A stretch of DNA of 64,000 bases from Cognatundibacterium curvum (GCF_014284235.1 NZ_JACOGD010000008.1:186001-250000); one strand, 5' to 3'; numbered from the stretch's first letter, positions 38,080 through 46,971 are shown. The notes: a model not told the origin generated them from the letters alone. Program-made: numbers and translations.

Positions 38080-38785
38080 AATCCACCCTGCCCTCGCAGC
38101 CATCATGCACGATCAGCGTTCGCCGCTGACACTGGTGATAGGGAATAAAAATTATTCTTCCTGGTCTATGCGTCCCTGGCTGGTATTGAAAGCCTTTGGC
38201 ATTCCTTTTGAAGAAATCCGTATTTTGCTCGGGCGCCCGGATACCACGGCACTGATCAGTGAATACTCGCTGGCTGGCAAAGTACCGGTCTTGATCAGCA
38301 AAGACATCACCGTATGGGATTCACTGTCTATCTGTGAATTCCTTGCTGACCAGTACAGCAGCCTGCCTCTGTGGCCGCAGGATGTGGCAGCGCGTGCGCA
38401 TGCACGCAGCATTTGTGCGGAAATGCATTCCGGTTTTTCTGCGCTGCGTTTCGATATGCCGATGAATATCCGTGCCGCGCTGCCCGGTAAAGGCCGCACC
38501 ATGGGTGCCCAGGCTGATATAGGACGTATCTGTGAAATCTGGGAAGACTGTCTGGCGCGCTATGGTGCGCATGGCTATTTATTCGGCGGCTTTTCGATTG
38601 CCGATGCCTATTTCGCGCCGGTCGTGATGCGCTTCCGTACCTATGAAGTGTCGTTGGCCCCAGCCTTGCAAGCCTATGTAGAACGCGTGATTCAGCATCC
38701 GGCTGTGGCGCAGTGGATACGTGAAGCGGAAGCCGAGTCTGAAGTCTTTCCTGCCCATGATGCACGTTTAGAGAAGTCGCCCTGA
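38066..38785 (+). CDS. glutathione S-transferase family protein
   Basis: A 239-residue GST. The N-terminal thioredoxin-like domain begins near residue 18 with LVIGNKNYSSWSMRPWLVLKA, and the catalytic Ser is probably in the YSSWSMRP loop. The cis-Pro motif is KVPVL followed by DSLSICEFL. The C-terminal helical domain follows. Possible roles are detoxification or maleylacetoacetate-like isomerisation, but the substrate cannot be read here. The start at 38066 overlaps slt; ATG 38105 is an alternative. Its stop shares a base with the cca start (TGATG). Confidence 0.87.
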   Translation: MQETEIHPALAAIMHDQRSPLTLVIGNKNYSSWSMRPWLVLKAFGIPFEEIRILLGRPDTTALISEYSLAGKVPVLISKDITVWDSLSICEFLADQYSSLPLWPQDVAARAHARSICAEMHSGFSALRFDMPMNIRAALPGKGRTMGAQADIGRICEIWEDCLARYGAHGYLFGGFSIADAYFAPVVMRFRTYEVSLAPALQAYVERVIQHPAVAQWIREAEAESEVFPAHDARLEKSP

Positions 38786-40038
38786 TGAAGATTTATGAAG
38801 TGGGTGGCGCAGTGCGCGACCGATTACTGGGGCTGGCGGTGCAAGACCATGATTATGTGGTGGTAGGCAGCACGCCGGAACAAATGCTGGCTGCCGGTTT
38901 TCAGCCGGTAGGCAAGGATTTTCCGGTGTTTTTGCATCCGAAAACTCATGAAGAATATGCGCTGGCCCGCACTGAAAGAAAAACTGCAGCAGGCTATAAA
39001 GGCTTTGTATTTCATACCGATGCCGAAGTCACGCTGGAACAGGATCTGATACGGCGCGATCTGACGGTGAATGCGATGGCGCGCGACAGCGATGGTCACA
39101 TCATCGATCCGTTTGGCGGCCAGCAGGATTTACAGGCTGGCGTGTTCCGCCATGTATCGGCAGCTTTTGCCGAAGACCCGGTACGCATACTGCGGGTAGC
39201 ACGTTTTGCGGCGCGCTTTTCACGGCCACCACAGGTATTTCAGGTGGCAGCAGAAACGAATGCGCTGATGCGCACTATGGTGGACGCGGGTGAAGTGGAT
39301 GCGCTGGTACCGGAACGGGTGTGGCAGGAAATTGCACGCGGCCTCATGGAAGCTGTCCCTTCGCGCATGTTTGCGGTGTTACGCGAGTGCGGTGCCTTGC
39401 AACGCCTGCTGCCAGAACTCGATGCACTGTGGGGCGTGCCGCAACCGCCACAGCATCATCCCGAAATCGATACCGGTGTGCATGTGATGCTGGTGGTCGA
39501 TTACGCCGCACAGCAAGGCTATACACTGCCGGTCAGACTGGCGGCTTTACTGCATGATCTGGGCAAAGGCTCGACCGATCCTGCATTATGGCCACGTCAC
39601 CACGGCCACGAAGCGCGCAGTGTGGAACTGGTACAGGCGATTTGTCAGCGCCTGCGGGTTCCGGGCGATTGCCGCGATCTGGCTGTGATGACCGCGCGCG
39701 ACCATGGCAATGTGGGCAGAGCGTTGGAAATGCGCAGCGCCAGTCTGGTGGATCTGCTGATGCGCAATGATGCTTTCCGCAAGCCTGAACGTTTTCTGGA
39801 ATTTCTGCTGGCCGCAGAATGCGACCATTTTGGCCGCACTGGCTTTGAACAAGTGCCCTTCCCGCAAACCGACTTTCTGCGCGCAGTGCTGCACGCAGCG
39901 CGCCAGGTCAATGCCGGTGCCATCGCCGCACAATGCGCTGACAATCCGGCACGGATACCGGAAGCGGTACGCACTGCGCGCATCGCCGCTGTGCGTGCCT
40001 TGCGTGCTGCGCTTGCTGAATCTGCTGAAACAAAATAA
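38785..40038 (+). CDS. cca: multifunctional CCA-adding tRNA nucleotidyltransferase
   Basis: A 417-residue class II CCA enzyme that builds or repairs the tRNA 3-prime CCA end. The nucleotidyltransferase head shows GGAVRDRLLGL and the metal aspartates in QDHDYVVVG. RRDLTVNAMA and RILRVARFAARF follow. The C-terminal HD domain (LLHDLGKGSTDP, near residue 255) indicates the long gammaproteobacterial/betaproteobacterial form with phosphohydrolase activity. It is coupled to the GST gene by a one-base overlap. Confidence 0.96.
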   Translation: MKIYEVGGAVRDRLLGLAVQDHDYVVVGSTPEQMLAAGFQPVGKDFPVFLHPKTHEEYALARTERKTAAGYKGFVFHTDAEVTLEQDLIRRDLTVNAMARDSDGHIIDPFGGQQDLQAGVFRHVSAAFAEDPVRILRVARFAARFSRPPQVFQVAAETNALMRTMVDAGEVDALVPERVWQEIARGLMEAVPSRMFAVLRECGALQRLLPELDALWGVPQPPQHHPEIDTGVHVMLVVDYAAQQGYTLPVRLAALLHDLGKGSTDPALWPRHHGHEARSVELVQAICQRLRVPGDCRDLAVMTARDHGNVGRALEMRSASLVDLLMRNDAFRKPERFLEFLLAAECDHFGRTGFEQVPFPQTDFLRAVLHAARQVNAGAIAAQCADNPARIPEAVRTARIAAVRALRAALAESAETK

Positions 40039-40285
40039 GCGAAACCAAAGTCCGCATGAAATAAGGCGTACAGCCGTTTTTCGAGCCAGCAGCCGCAGCG
40101 GATATAGGTCTTCTGTTTTTCCACTTGCCTGCAGACGCGCTGCTGGTGACAGCACACTTGCTACACGCAGAAAAAACAGCCAGCTGTGCAGCGAGTCCAG
40201 CTATCATGCGGAATAGCTGGAGTTCAGCCAGTTATTGCTCTACAATTGATTGTGCACTGCACCATTCATGCAGTAAGGAGTTGTT

Positions 40286-40951
40286 ATGCAGCCCTCCGAC
40301 CTCTATCCCGATCCCTCATCCGGCCAGCCGGAGTCTAAGTCGCGTCCCATCATTCATGTTAAGGAATTATCGGAACGCGACCGTCACCGCATCTTGCGCC
40401 ATTTCCTGGCACTGGAGGAAAGCGACCGCCTGCTGCGCTTCGGTACTTATCTGCCGGATGCGATGATAGAAAAATATGTCGATGGCATTAAATTTGAACA
40501 AGACAAAGTATTCGGCGTGATGAGCCACAGCTTCCGCCTGATCGGCGTCGGTCATCTGGCATTTGCACCGCGTACAGAAAAAGATGAAGCCACTGACAAA
40601 GCCAGGGTCGCGGAATTCGGCGTATCGGTGTCACAAAATGCGCGTGGCAAAGGCGTCGGCGCCAGACTGTTTGAACGTGGCGCCATCCATTGCCGCAATG
40701 CCGATGTCGATACCCTGTACATGCATTGCCTGTCTTCGAATGCGACCATGATCCATATCGCTAAAAAAGCCGGCATGGAAATTCACCGCGAATATGGTGA
40801 AGCGGATGCCTATCTGAAGCTGCTGCCAGCCAGTCCAGCCAGCGTCTTGATGGAAGCGATGCAGGAACAGGTGGCAGCGCTCGATTACAGTTTCAAGGCC
40901 AATGCGCGCGCTGCGGCCAAGTGGCTGCGCCATTTACCGGGCTGGAAATAA
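40286..40951 (+). CDS. GNAT family N-acetyltransferase
   Basis: A 221-residue acetyltransferase. The acetyl-CoA loop is seen in FGVSVSQNARGKGVGARLFERG (about residues 111-132), and MHCLSSNATMIHIAKKAGM corresponds to the second half of the fold. A strong AAGGAG precedes the ATG. The C-terminal 40 residues lie outside the fold. The substrate is unknown. The gene is convergent with the ornithine-cyclodeaminase-like gene only 15 bases away. Confidence 0.88.
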   Translation: MQPSDLYPDPSSGQPESKSRPIIHVKELSERDRHRILRHFLALEESDRLLRFGTYLPDAMIEKYVDGIKFEQDKVFGVMSHSFRLIGVGHLAFAPRTEKDEATDKARVAEFGVSVSQNARGKGVGARLFERGAIHCRNADVDTLYMHCLSSNATMIHIAKKAGMEIHREYGEADAYLKLLPASPASVLMEAMQEQVAALDYSFKANARAAAKWLRHLPGWK

Positions 40952-40966
40952 AACGCGGTGCGTGCT

Positions 40967-41926
40967 TTAGCCAGCGCCATTCACGGTTTTCAATACCAGA
41001 CTGGCGCAGAGTAAATCCGCCAGCGCGGTGCCAACGGATTTGAACACAGTAATTTCTTCTGCATTGTTCCGTCTGCCCTCCCCGCGGCATAATTGCGCTA
41101 ACTCGGCAGAGATCGCCGATGCCTGAAACTGGCCTTCTGCAATCGGGATTAATAACTCTCCGGCTTCCCTGAGTACGTTTTCCCGCGAATCGACACAAAC
41201 CCGCGCACGGGTAATCAGGGCGGTATCACATTCGCGCCGGTCAGGGCTATGATTGCCGAGCATATCCACATGACAGCCTGGCGCGATGCGCGCGCCCTCC
41301 AGCAAGGGCGTAGCGGAACCAGTGGCCGCTACGATGATGTCGGCCTCTGCCGTTACCTGCTGCAGCTCACTGACTGCCTGCACTTGCAATTCAGGATAGG
41401 CGCTGCCTGATTCAGCATAAAACTGATCGACCACCGCCTGCGCCTTAGCGATATCCCTTCCCCACACCGATATGCGGCCCAGCGCATGCTGGCTCAGATG
41501 CGCGCGCAGCAAAGGCAAGGCAAGCCGACCGGTACCCAGCAATAGCAAATGCTGTGCATCAGGCCGGGCCAAATAGCGTGCCGCCAGCGCCGATACCGCA
41601 GCGGTACGCCAGTAAGTCACACTGGTGCCATCAACCATCGCCAGCGGCATACCATCTGCTCGCCGGAACAACAGGATTTTGGCAAACACCGTGGGCAGCT
41701 GATTTTCTGCATTATCCGGAAAATAGGTGAAGGCCTTCATCCCTATCAGCTCCTCATTCCAGGCTGGCAGCAATGCAAAGCCCTCGTGGCTGTCCGTATG
41801 CTCTGCCAGGCGATAGACCTGACGCGGCGGCATGCTGAAATCCTGACTGAATCCCTGCTCTAATGCATCGATCAAACGCGGAAAATCCAAAGCCTGCCCG
41901 ACTTGTGCTGCATCGATAATCTGCAT
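40967..41926 (-). CDS. ornithine cyclodeaminase / mu-crystallin family protein
   Basis: A 319-residue member of the OCD/mu-crystallin family, which includes ornithine cyclodeaminase, ketimine reductase and pyrroline-2-carboxylate reductase. Seen: PPRQVYRLAE, the conserved GMKAFTYFPDN, VDGTSVTYWRTAAVSALAA, and the Rossmann loop LLLGTGRLALPLL (about 128-140). It lies 53 bases downstream of the Lrp-type regulator on the same strand, so the regulator probably controls it. Which amino acid or imine it uses cannot be decided. Confidence 0.9.
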   Translation of the reverse strand: MQIIDAAQVGQALDFPRLIDALEQGFSQDFSMPPRQVYRLAEHTDSHEGFALLPAWNEELIGMKAFTYFPDNAENQLPTVFAKILLFRRADGMPLAMVDGTSVTYWRTAAVSALAARYLARPDAQHLLLLGTGRLALPLLRAHLSQHALGRISVWGRDIAKAQAVVDQFYAESGSAYPELQVQAVSELQQVTAEADIIVAATGSATPLLEGARIAPGCHVDMLGNHSPDRRECDTALITRARVCVDSRENVLREAGELLIPIAEGQFQASAISAELAQLCRGEGRRNNAEEITVFKSVGTALADLLCASLVLKTVNGAG

Positions 41927-41979
41927 AGCTGCTCTCTCTGCTCTGTGTTGAGTGATAAGGAATAAAGGTAACTGGGGCC

Positions 41980-42477
41980 TTATCCTGCCACCGGCAAGGC
42001 CGTGGTTTCTTTAATCTGTTGCAGCGCGAAGCTGGATTTCACATCCAGCACGGCCGGATGGCGCAACAGGGTCTCCATCATAAAGCGGGAAAAGTGATCC
42101 ATGTCTTCGACATGCACACGTAGCAGATAATCCATTTCACCGGTCATCGCATAACAGGCGACCACTTCCGGCCATTGCGCAACCGATGCCGAAAAATCCT
42201 CACGCGGCGAACGCGAAGCGCCCTTACCCGGCTGATCACTATGTTTTTCCAGCCTCACGTTCACATAGGCGAGCAGGCCGAGACCAATTTTAGCCGGTTC
42301 CAGCAAAGCCACGTATTTGCGTATCACACCACTGTCTTCCAGCCGCTTGATACGGCGCAGGCAAGGGGATGGCGATAAGTTAATCCGCTCTGCCACTTCC
42401 TGATTAGTCAGACGACCATCTGCCTGCAGTATCGCCAGAATTTTCCTGTCGATTTTATCCAGCACTAACTCTGTCAT
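41980..42477 (-). CDS. Lrp/AsnC family transcriptional regulator
   Basis: A 165-residue regulator. The N-terminal helix-turn-helix is in ILAILQADGRLTNQEVAERINLSPSPCLRRIKRLEDSG (the helix pair about 14-40). The C-terminal ligand-binding RAM domain follows, with VVACYAMTGEMDYLLRV. A basic insertion of about 14 residues (QPGKGASRSPREDF) lies between strands of the RAM domain. It is divergent from hppD and upstream of the OCD-like gene, which suggests amino-acid-dependent control of both. Confidence 0.93.
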   Translation of the reverse strand: MTELVLDKIDRKILAILQADGRLTNQEVAERINLSPSPCLRRIKRLEDSGVIRKYVALLEPAKIGLGLLAYVNVRLEKHSDQPGKGASRSPREDFSASVAQWPEVVACYAMTGEMDYLLRVHVEDMDHFSRFMMETLLRHPAVLDVKSSFALQQIKETTALPVAG

Positions 42478-42511
42478 GATTTACCAAGGATTAATTGATA
42501 TGAGCAATATT

Positions 42512-42521
42512 ATTGCGCAAT
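42512..42521. promoter_or_regulatory. palindrome near the Lrp-type regulator start
   Basis: A perfect 10-bp palindrome ATTGCGCAAT, 35 bases upstream of the regulator ATG in the divergent region. It may be an operator for autoregulation; this is only suggested by position. Confidence 0.3.
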
Positions 42522-42570
42522 TTCAGCCAGCTTTGGACAAATTTGGAATTTTATGGCGCGTTTTGCGGAC

Positions 42571-42597
42571 TATACTGTGAGTTTGATCTGCATCAAA
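42571..42597 (+). promoter_or_regulatory. candidate hppD promoter -10 and operator
   Basis: TATACT (42571-42576) looks like a -10 box. Five bases after it comes the inverted repeat TTTGAT-CTGC-ATCAAA (42582-42597), at the expected transcription start. A protein bound there would block transcription of hppD. No good -35 was found. Confidence 0.4.
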
Positions 42598-42717
42598 AAG
42601 CATCCGGAAACGGACATTGATACAGCCATAAAGACTGATGCAAGCCTGCAATTATCTGGCAGACTGGACGCAGGCAACATCGGTTCTACATTCGATGATT
42701 TGACACAGGAGACAAGC

Positions 42718-43833
42718 ATGACATTCCAGACTTGGGACAACCCGATGGGGACCGATGGGTTTGAATTCGTAGAGTACGCCGCACCGGATCCAAAAGCTAT
42801 GGGCGAGCTGTTTATCAGCATGGGCTTTACCGCTATCGCTAAACACCGCACCAAGGATGTGACGCTGTATCGTCAAGGCGATGTGAACTTTATCATCAAT
42901 GCAGAACCTGACTCTTTTGCACAAAAATTCGCACGCAAACACGGGCCTTGCGTATGTGCCTTCGCGTTCCGCGTGAAAGACGCGAATGCCGCTTACAAAC
43001 GTGCACTCGATCTGGGCGCATGGGGCTTTGATAACAAAACCGGTCCTATGGAATTGAATATTCCTGCGATTAAAGGTATCGGTGATTCCCTGATTTATTT
43101 CGTTGACCGCTGGCATGGTAAAGATGGCGCTGAGCCTGGTTCTATCGGTAACATCAGCATTTATGATGCGGACTTCGTCGCTATTCCTGGCGTAGCACCA
43201 AATCCAGTCGGCAATGGCCTGACCTATATCGACCATCTGACCCACAATGTGTACCGTGGCCGCATGAAGGAATGGGCAGACTTCTATGAAAGCCTGTTCA
43301 ACTTCCGCGAAATCCGTTACTTCGATATCGCCGGTAAGCATACAGGTCTGAAGTCCAAAGCGATGACTTCCCCTTGCGGAAAAATCCGTATTCCTATCAA
43401 TGAATCGTCCGATGACAAGTCCCAGATCGCAGAATATCTGGACCTGTATCACGGCGAAGGCGTGCAGCATATCGCGATGGGTACCGACAATGTGTACAAA
43501 ACCGTGGCCGACATGAAGGCAGCTGGTGTTTCTTTCCAGGATACGATAGAAACCTATTACGACCTGGTCGACCGCCGCCTGCCTGGCCATGGCGAAAACC
43601 TGGAAGAATTGCGCAAACTGCGCATCCTGATCGACGGTAAGAGCACAGAAACTTCACGTGAATTGCTGCTCCAGATTTTCACGACCACCGTGATCGGCCC
43701 TATCTTCTTTGAAATCATCCAACGCAAAGGCGATCAGGGCTTTGGCGAAGGCAACTTCCGCGCTCTGTTTGAATCCATAGAACTGGATCAGATACGCCGC
43801 GGTGTACTGAAAGATGAGAAAGCAAGCGTATAA
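42718..43833 (+). CDS. hppD: 4-hydroxyphenylpyruvate dioxygenase
   Basis: A 371-residue non-haem iron enzyme that converts 4-hydroxyphenylpyruvate to homogentisate in tyrosine breakdown. The iron ligands are the His in YIDHLTHNV, the His in GVQHIAMGT and the Glu in FFEIIQRKG near residue 330. The two-domain glyoxalase-like fold is of normal length. The ATG at 42718 is preceded by AGGAGA; the frame is open to 42553 but that part has no homologous character. It is divergent from the Lrp-type regulator. phhA lies just downstream, past a terminator and a repeat element. Confidence 0.96.
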   Translation: MTFQTWDNPMGTDGFEFVEYAAPDPKAMGELFISMGFTAIAKHRTKDVTLYRQGDVNFIINAEPDSFAQKFARKHGPCVCAFAFRVKDANAAYKRALDLGAWGFDNKTGPMELNIPAIKGIGDSLIYFVDRWHGKDGAEPGSIGNISIYDADFVAIPGVAPNPVGNGLTYIDHLTHNVYRGRMKEWADFYESLFNFREIRYFDIAGKHTGLKSKAMTSPCGKIRIPINESSDDKSQIAEYLDLYHGEGVQHIAMGTDNVYKTVADMKAAGVSFQDTIETYYDLVDRRLPGHGENLEELRKLRILIDGKSTETSRELLLQIFTTTVIGPIFFEIIQRKGDQGFGEGNFRALFESIELDQIRRGVLKDEKASV

Positions 43834-43860
43834 GCTTGCTGTATTAATGTGAGACTCCAA

Positions 43861-43893
43861 CAAAAGGCCGACACTTTGTATGTCGGCCTTTTG
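43861..43893 (+). terminator. rho-independent terminator after hppD
   Basis: CAAAAGGCCGACA (43861-43873) pairs perfectly with TGTCGGCCTTTTG (43881-43893) around a 7-base loop. Confidence 0.88.
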
Positions 43894-43909
43894 TCTAAAA
43901 AAGATCAAC

Positions 43910-44020
43910 AGGACTGACGCAAAACCGCCCCGGCGACGTTATAGCTCCCGCTTGTGAACCTTGTACTATGCGTACTGCCTGCGTCGCTATGCCTTGCTGG
44001 GACAATTTTGCGTAAGTCCT
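43910..44020. mobile_element. MITE-like element, copy C (short form, 111 bp)
   Basis: Terminal inverted repeats AGGACTGACGCAAAA and TTTTGCGTAAGTCCT differ at one position. It matches copy B at both ends but lacks 82 internal bases. ATCAA occurs at 43904-43908 and 44022-44026, one base outside each end, and may be a target duplication. It separates hppD from phhA and ends 16 bases before the phhA ATG. Confidence 0.75.
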
Positions 44021-44036
44021 AATCAAAATATTGGAT

Positions 44037-44927
44037 ATGAATACAACTACCACCGTCAGCAATGCGGATTTTCTCGCCACCGTTGCTGAAAAATCAGATG
44101 GTGCCGCGCTGCGCGGCGACTATAGCAAGGCGGATGCGCACTATGTAGTCAGCCAGGATTGGGCTGCCTATACCGAAGAAGAACATGCACTGTGGCGACG
44201 TCTGTATCAGCGTCAGATGGCCTTGCTGCCAGGACGTGCGTGTGATGAATTCATCGAGGCACTACAGGCGATGAATGCGGCCGATGGCATCCCGGAATTT
44301 GAAAAAACCTCGCAACAATTATTTGCTGCGACTGGCTGGACCATCGTTGCAGTTCCGGGTCTGATTCCTGAACTGACTTTCTTTGAACATCTGGCCAATC
44401 GTCGCTTCCCGGTCACAGTCTGGCTGCGCACACCGGAAGAATTCAACTACATCGTGGAACCCGATGTATTCCACGATTTCTTCGGGCATGTGCCCATGCT
44501 GTTTAATCCTGTGTTTGCGGATTTCATTCAGCTGTACGGCAAAGGCGGCCTCAAGGCGATGAAGCTGGGCGGACTCGATCAGCTGGCGCGCCTGTACTGG
44601 TACACCGTGGAATTTGGCCTGATCAATACGCCGCAAGGTTTACGCATTTACGGCGCGGGCATCCTGTCTTCCGGCGGCGAAGTCGAATACTGCCTGACAC
44701 CGGGCACCAGTTCGCGTCACATCCATCTGGAGATAGAACGCTGCCTGAACACCTTGTACAAAATAGACAGCTATCAGGAAACCTATTTTGTGATCGACAG
44801 TTTCCAGGAATTGTTTGATGGTACCGCGCCTGACTTTACGCCTTACTACGATAAGCTCAGATCAGGTAATCCATTACCAGCCAATACCCTGTTGCCGCAT
44901 GAAGTGGAATTACTGCCTGCGCAGTAA
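44037..44927 (+). CDS. phhA: phenylalanine 4-monooxygenase
   Basis: A 296-residue pterin-dependent hydroxylase that makes tyrosine from phenylalanine. The iron ligands are His146 and His151 in DVFHDFFGHVP, and a Glu about 40 residues later in WYTVEFGLI. VPGLIPELTFFEHLANRRFPV and the C-terminal catalytic core match bacterial single-domain enzymes. The start is uncertain: ATG 44037 or TTG 44031, neither with a strong ribosome-binding site. Together with hppD it converts phenylalanine through 4-hydroxyphenylpyruvate, with a transaminase needed between. phhB and hmgA are not in the window. Confidence 0.95.
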   Translation: MNTTTTVSNADFLATVAEKSDGAALRGDYSKADAHYVVSQDWAAYTEEEHALWRRLYQRQMALLPGRACDEFIEALQAMNAADGIPEFEKTSQQLFAATGWTIVAVPGLIPELTFFEHLANRRFPVTVWLRTPEEFNYIVEPDVFHDFFGHVPMLFNPVFADFIQLYGKGGLKAMKLGGLDQLARLYWYTVEFGLINTPQGLRIYGAGILSSGGEVEYCLTPGTSSRHIHLEIERCLNTLYKIDSYQETYFVIDSFQELFDGTAPDFTPYYDKLRSGNPLPANTLLPHEVELLPAQ

Positions 44928-44944
44928 TCCACCAGCCCGTTAAG

Positions 44945-44973
44945 ACGGCTGCGATCAACGTGATCGCAGCCGT
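44945..44973. terminator. hairpin terminator between phhA and the DUF2087 gene
   Basis: A perfect 13-bp stem, ACGGCTGCGATCA with TGATCGCAGCCGT, around ACG. The T run is short, but it lies between convergent genes. Confidence 0.65.
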
Positions 44974-45013
44974 TCCCTGCGCTGCCTCTGTTGGCTCAGC
45001 TGGATCAGCTGGA

Positions 45014-45856
45014 TCAGCTTTCCTTGTTGGCAGCCGCCACACACCAATACACTGCATTCTCACGCTGCATCAAACCGTGCATGATCATTTCTCTTCGCAG
45101 CGTCGCGCAATCTTCGTGAAACTGTAGCAGGAATTGATTCAGCTCGGCTTCCGGATAATGCCTGTGCTGATCCAGCTGCGCGAGCAGCCAGTGCAAAATC
45201 ACCAGCCGTTTTTTTCTTTGTTCAGGTATTTTCAGTAAGCGGCCATCACGTACAAAGCTCGCCATGACACGCGCCGTTTCCTGCGCGTTACTATGCAAAT
45301 CCAGATTCGCCTGCTGCACATTCCAGTGCTGATGCAGACGTTCGGTTCTGGTATGGCGCAAACGCTGCAGCACCAGTTTTTGCCAGGCTGGCGTCGCATA
45401 GGCCTGTACCAGATCGCGCTGTATGCCATCCCACACACCGGCATCCGCAGTGAGTCCCAGCGCTTGCAGATACTCGCTTCTGACCAGCATAAACTGCTTA
45501 CGATAGGGCAGCAGGAACAGACTCGCATCCTGCTCAGCGCACTGACGCGCTTCTGCATACTCACTGAACCACAGATTGGTCAGGCCTGCGACTTCAGTAC
45601 CATGCCATAAAGTCGCCATATCGCTGCCGGGCGCCGCTTTACCGGATAAGACCTGCAAGGCATGCTCCCAATGTTGAAAGCCCAGCTCAGCCGCGCACAG
45701 GTTCAGACTATGGCGTAGCTGCCAGCACTCGGGCAAAGTCCAGTGCTGCTGACGGCTGAGCACCAGCGCATGTTTGCACGCAGGTGCATGCCCTTGCTGC
45801 AACAGCTTCAGCAACAAACGCGCGCGCGTTTTCATTTCCTGTATCAGTGGATTCAT
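45014..45856 (-). CDS. DUF2087 domain protein of unknown function
   Basis: A 280-residue protein I cannot assign a function. The C-terminal 70 residues match DUF2087: LLKIPEQRKKRLVILHWL, then YPEAELNQFLLQFHEDCATL, then RREMIMHGLMQRE and a terminal YW. DUF2087 is a small helical domain found alone or fused to HTH regulators. The first 210 residues are helical and contain LRHSLNLCAAELGFQHWEHA, which recalls a short motif of glyoxalase-superfamily-like proteins; there is no known catalytic motif. The ATG at 45856 has a GGGGTG before it. The frame opens to 46006, but that extension has no protein-like homologous pattern. Confidence 0.65.
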   Translation of the reverse strand: MNPLIQEMKTRARLLLKLLQQGHAPACKHALVLSRQQHWTLPECWQLRHSLNLCAAELGFQHWEHALQVLSGKAAPGSDMATLWHGTEVAGLTNLWFSEYAEARQCAEQDASLFLLPYRKQFMLVRSEYLQALGLTADAGVWDGIQRDLVQAYATPAWQKLVLQRLRHTRTERLHQHWNVQQANLDLHSNAQETARVMASFVRDGRLLKIPEQRKKRLVILHWLLAQLDQHRHYPEAELNQFLLQFHEDCATLRREMIMHGLMQRENAVYWCVAAANKES

Positions 45857-46128
45857 AGCGACACCCCGCTGCAACCAGACACAGGCCGTGCATGCACAGA
45901 ACAGGAAACCGGACAGGGGTAAAACTGAAATACAACTAAAGACAACATGATCGCTCCAATTCGTTATCTGACGACCCGCTACGTCAAACGAATAATCGCT
46001 GATCACATCTGATGATGGCCAAACCGGCTGGCCGGTAAGGATGCGATAACACAGGGTGAGAGCCTCTTTTGCGGGCAGGCGCCCCTCAGCACCTGAGCCG
46101 CGATTGTAAAGTCAGGCTGAAGTCGCTG

Positions 46129-46971
46129 TCAATCAGACTGTTGGTGCTGTTGCGCGAAATCGCCGATCAGCTCCAGCCCAAGAGTTTTACCCAGCACATC
46201 AAGCGCTGCCTGATCGGCCGGATAAGGATAGGCTGTGATGCCTTTGACGCCATATTTGATCAGCATATGCTGGTTAGGGAAATAGACTTTTGGGGAGGGA
46301 CGGCCGACTTTAAAATGGAAATTTTTAAATGTTTTTCTTCTCTTCTTAAGAAAGCTTGTCAGCTCATCTTCGCTGGAAAAAGTATATACCTGCTTATCTT
46401 CATCCAACTGCAATTCGAATGTTAGCGGCGTCGTTGAAATCGTCAATACCGCAGACAGGTGTATCAAAGCCGGATCAAAGCCCGTCGAGCGATAAAATGA
46501 CTTCTCGTCGCTTGCCAGCGTCTCCATATCTGTTTCGAATTGGTCTTTCTTTTTACGCTTAGACTGTTGCTGATTTTCCGCAACCCCGGATGCACCGCCA
46601 TGAAAACCCAGCACCGCACCCAGCATTAATTTTTTCTCTGCCGCAGCGACAAACAGATAATTGGCGCAGCTGGAAAAACAATAATCCTGCACCTGTAAGG
46701 CGACCTGATGACGGCGCATTGCATTGGCCACATCCAGCGCATCTTTGACACTACCACCCTCAGAACTAATCACAATCAGCGTAGCACCGCTATCCAGCTG
46801 CGCGATCAAAGCCTGTGCGGATTCCGGGCCAATTTCACCTTTAAAAGTGACCGTATTCTGTTCACGGCGCAGCTCAAATTCCGGCTCTGCATTGGCAGCT
46901 GCTGCCGCTCCGGAGAGCAGTGCAGCGCAGACAAAAGACACTGCATTCACATATTCAATTACGTGGGTCAA
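46129..46971 (-). CDS. exported ClpP-like (crotonase-fold) protein
   Basis: A 280-residue protein with a hydrophobic leader ending AAAAANAEPE and then a ClpP/SppA-type fold. ISSEGGSVKDALDVANAM (69-86), YCFSSCANYLFVAA (97-110) and LGFHGG (121-126) match the pattern of periplasmic ClpP-like proteins, with Ser100 the likely nucleophile and His124 the likely base. Cys98 and Cys102 flank the serine. The last 100 residues have no recognised domain. The substrate is unknown. The only possible starts are TTG 46971 or GTG 46950, and neither gives the usual basic signal-peptide start. The AT-rich island begins exactly here, so the original start may have been lost. Confidence 0.72.
   Translation of the reverse strand: MTHVIEYVNAVSFVCAALLSGAAAAANAEPEFELRREQNTVTFKGEIGPESAQALIAQLDSGATLIVISSEGGSVKDALDVANAMRRHQVALQVQDYCFSSCANYLFVAAAEKKLMLGAVLGFHGGASGVAENQQQSKRKKKDQFETDMETLASDEKSFYRSTGFDPALIHLSAVLTISTTPLTFELQLDEDKQVYTFSSEDELTSFLKKRRKTFKNFHFKVGRPSPKVYFPNQHMLIKYGVKGITAYPYPADQAALDVLGKTLGLELIGDFAQQHQQSD

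Noticed and set aside
42553-42717. Extended start of hppD
   Set aside because: The extension covers the promoter and operator region; ATG 42718 has AGGAGA and matches the family start.
44995-45020. Tandem CAGCTGGAT repeat at the DUF2087 gene end
   Set aside because: Only two to three units of 9 bases; judged a minor local duplication.
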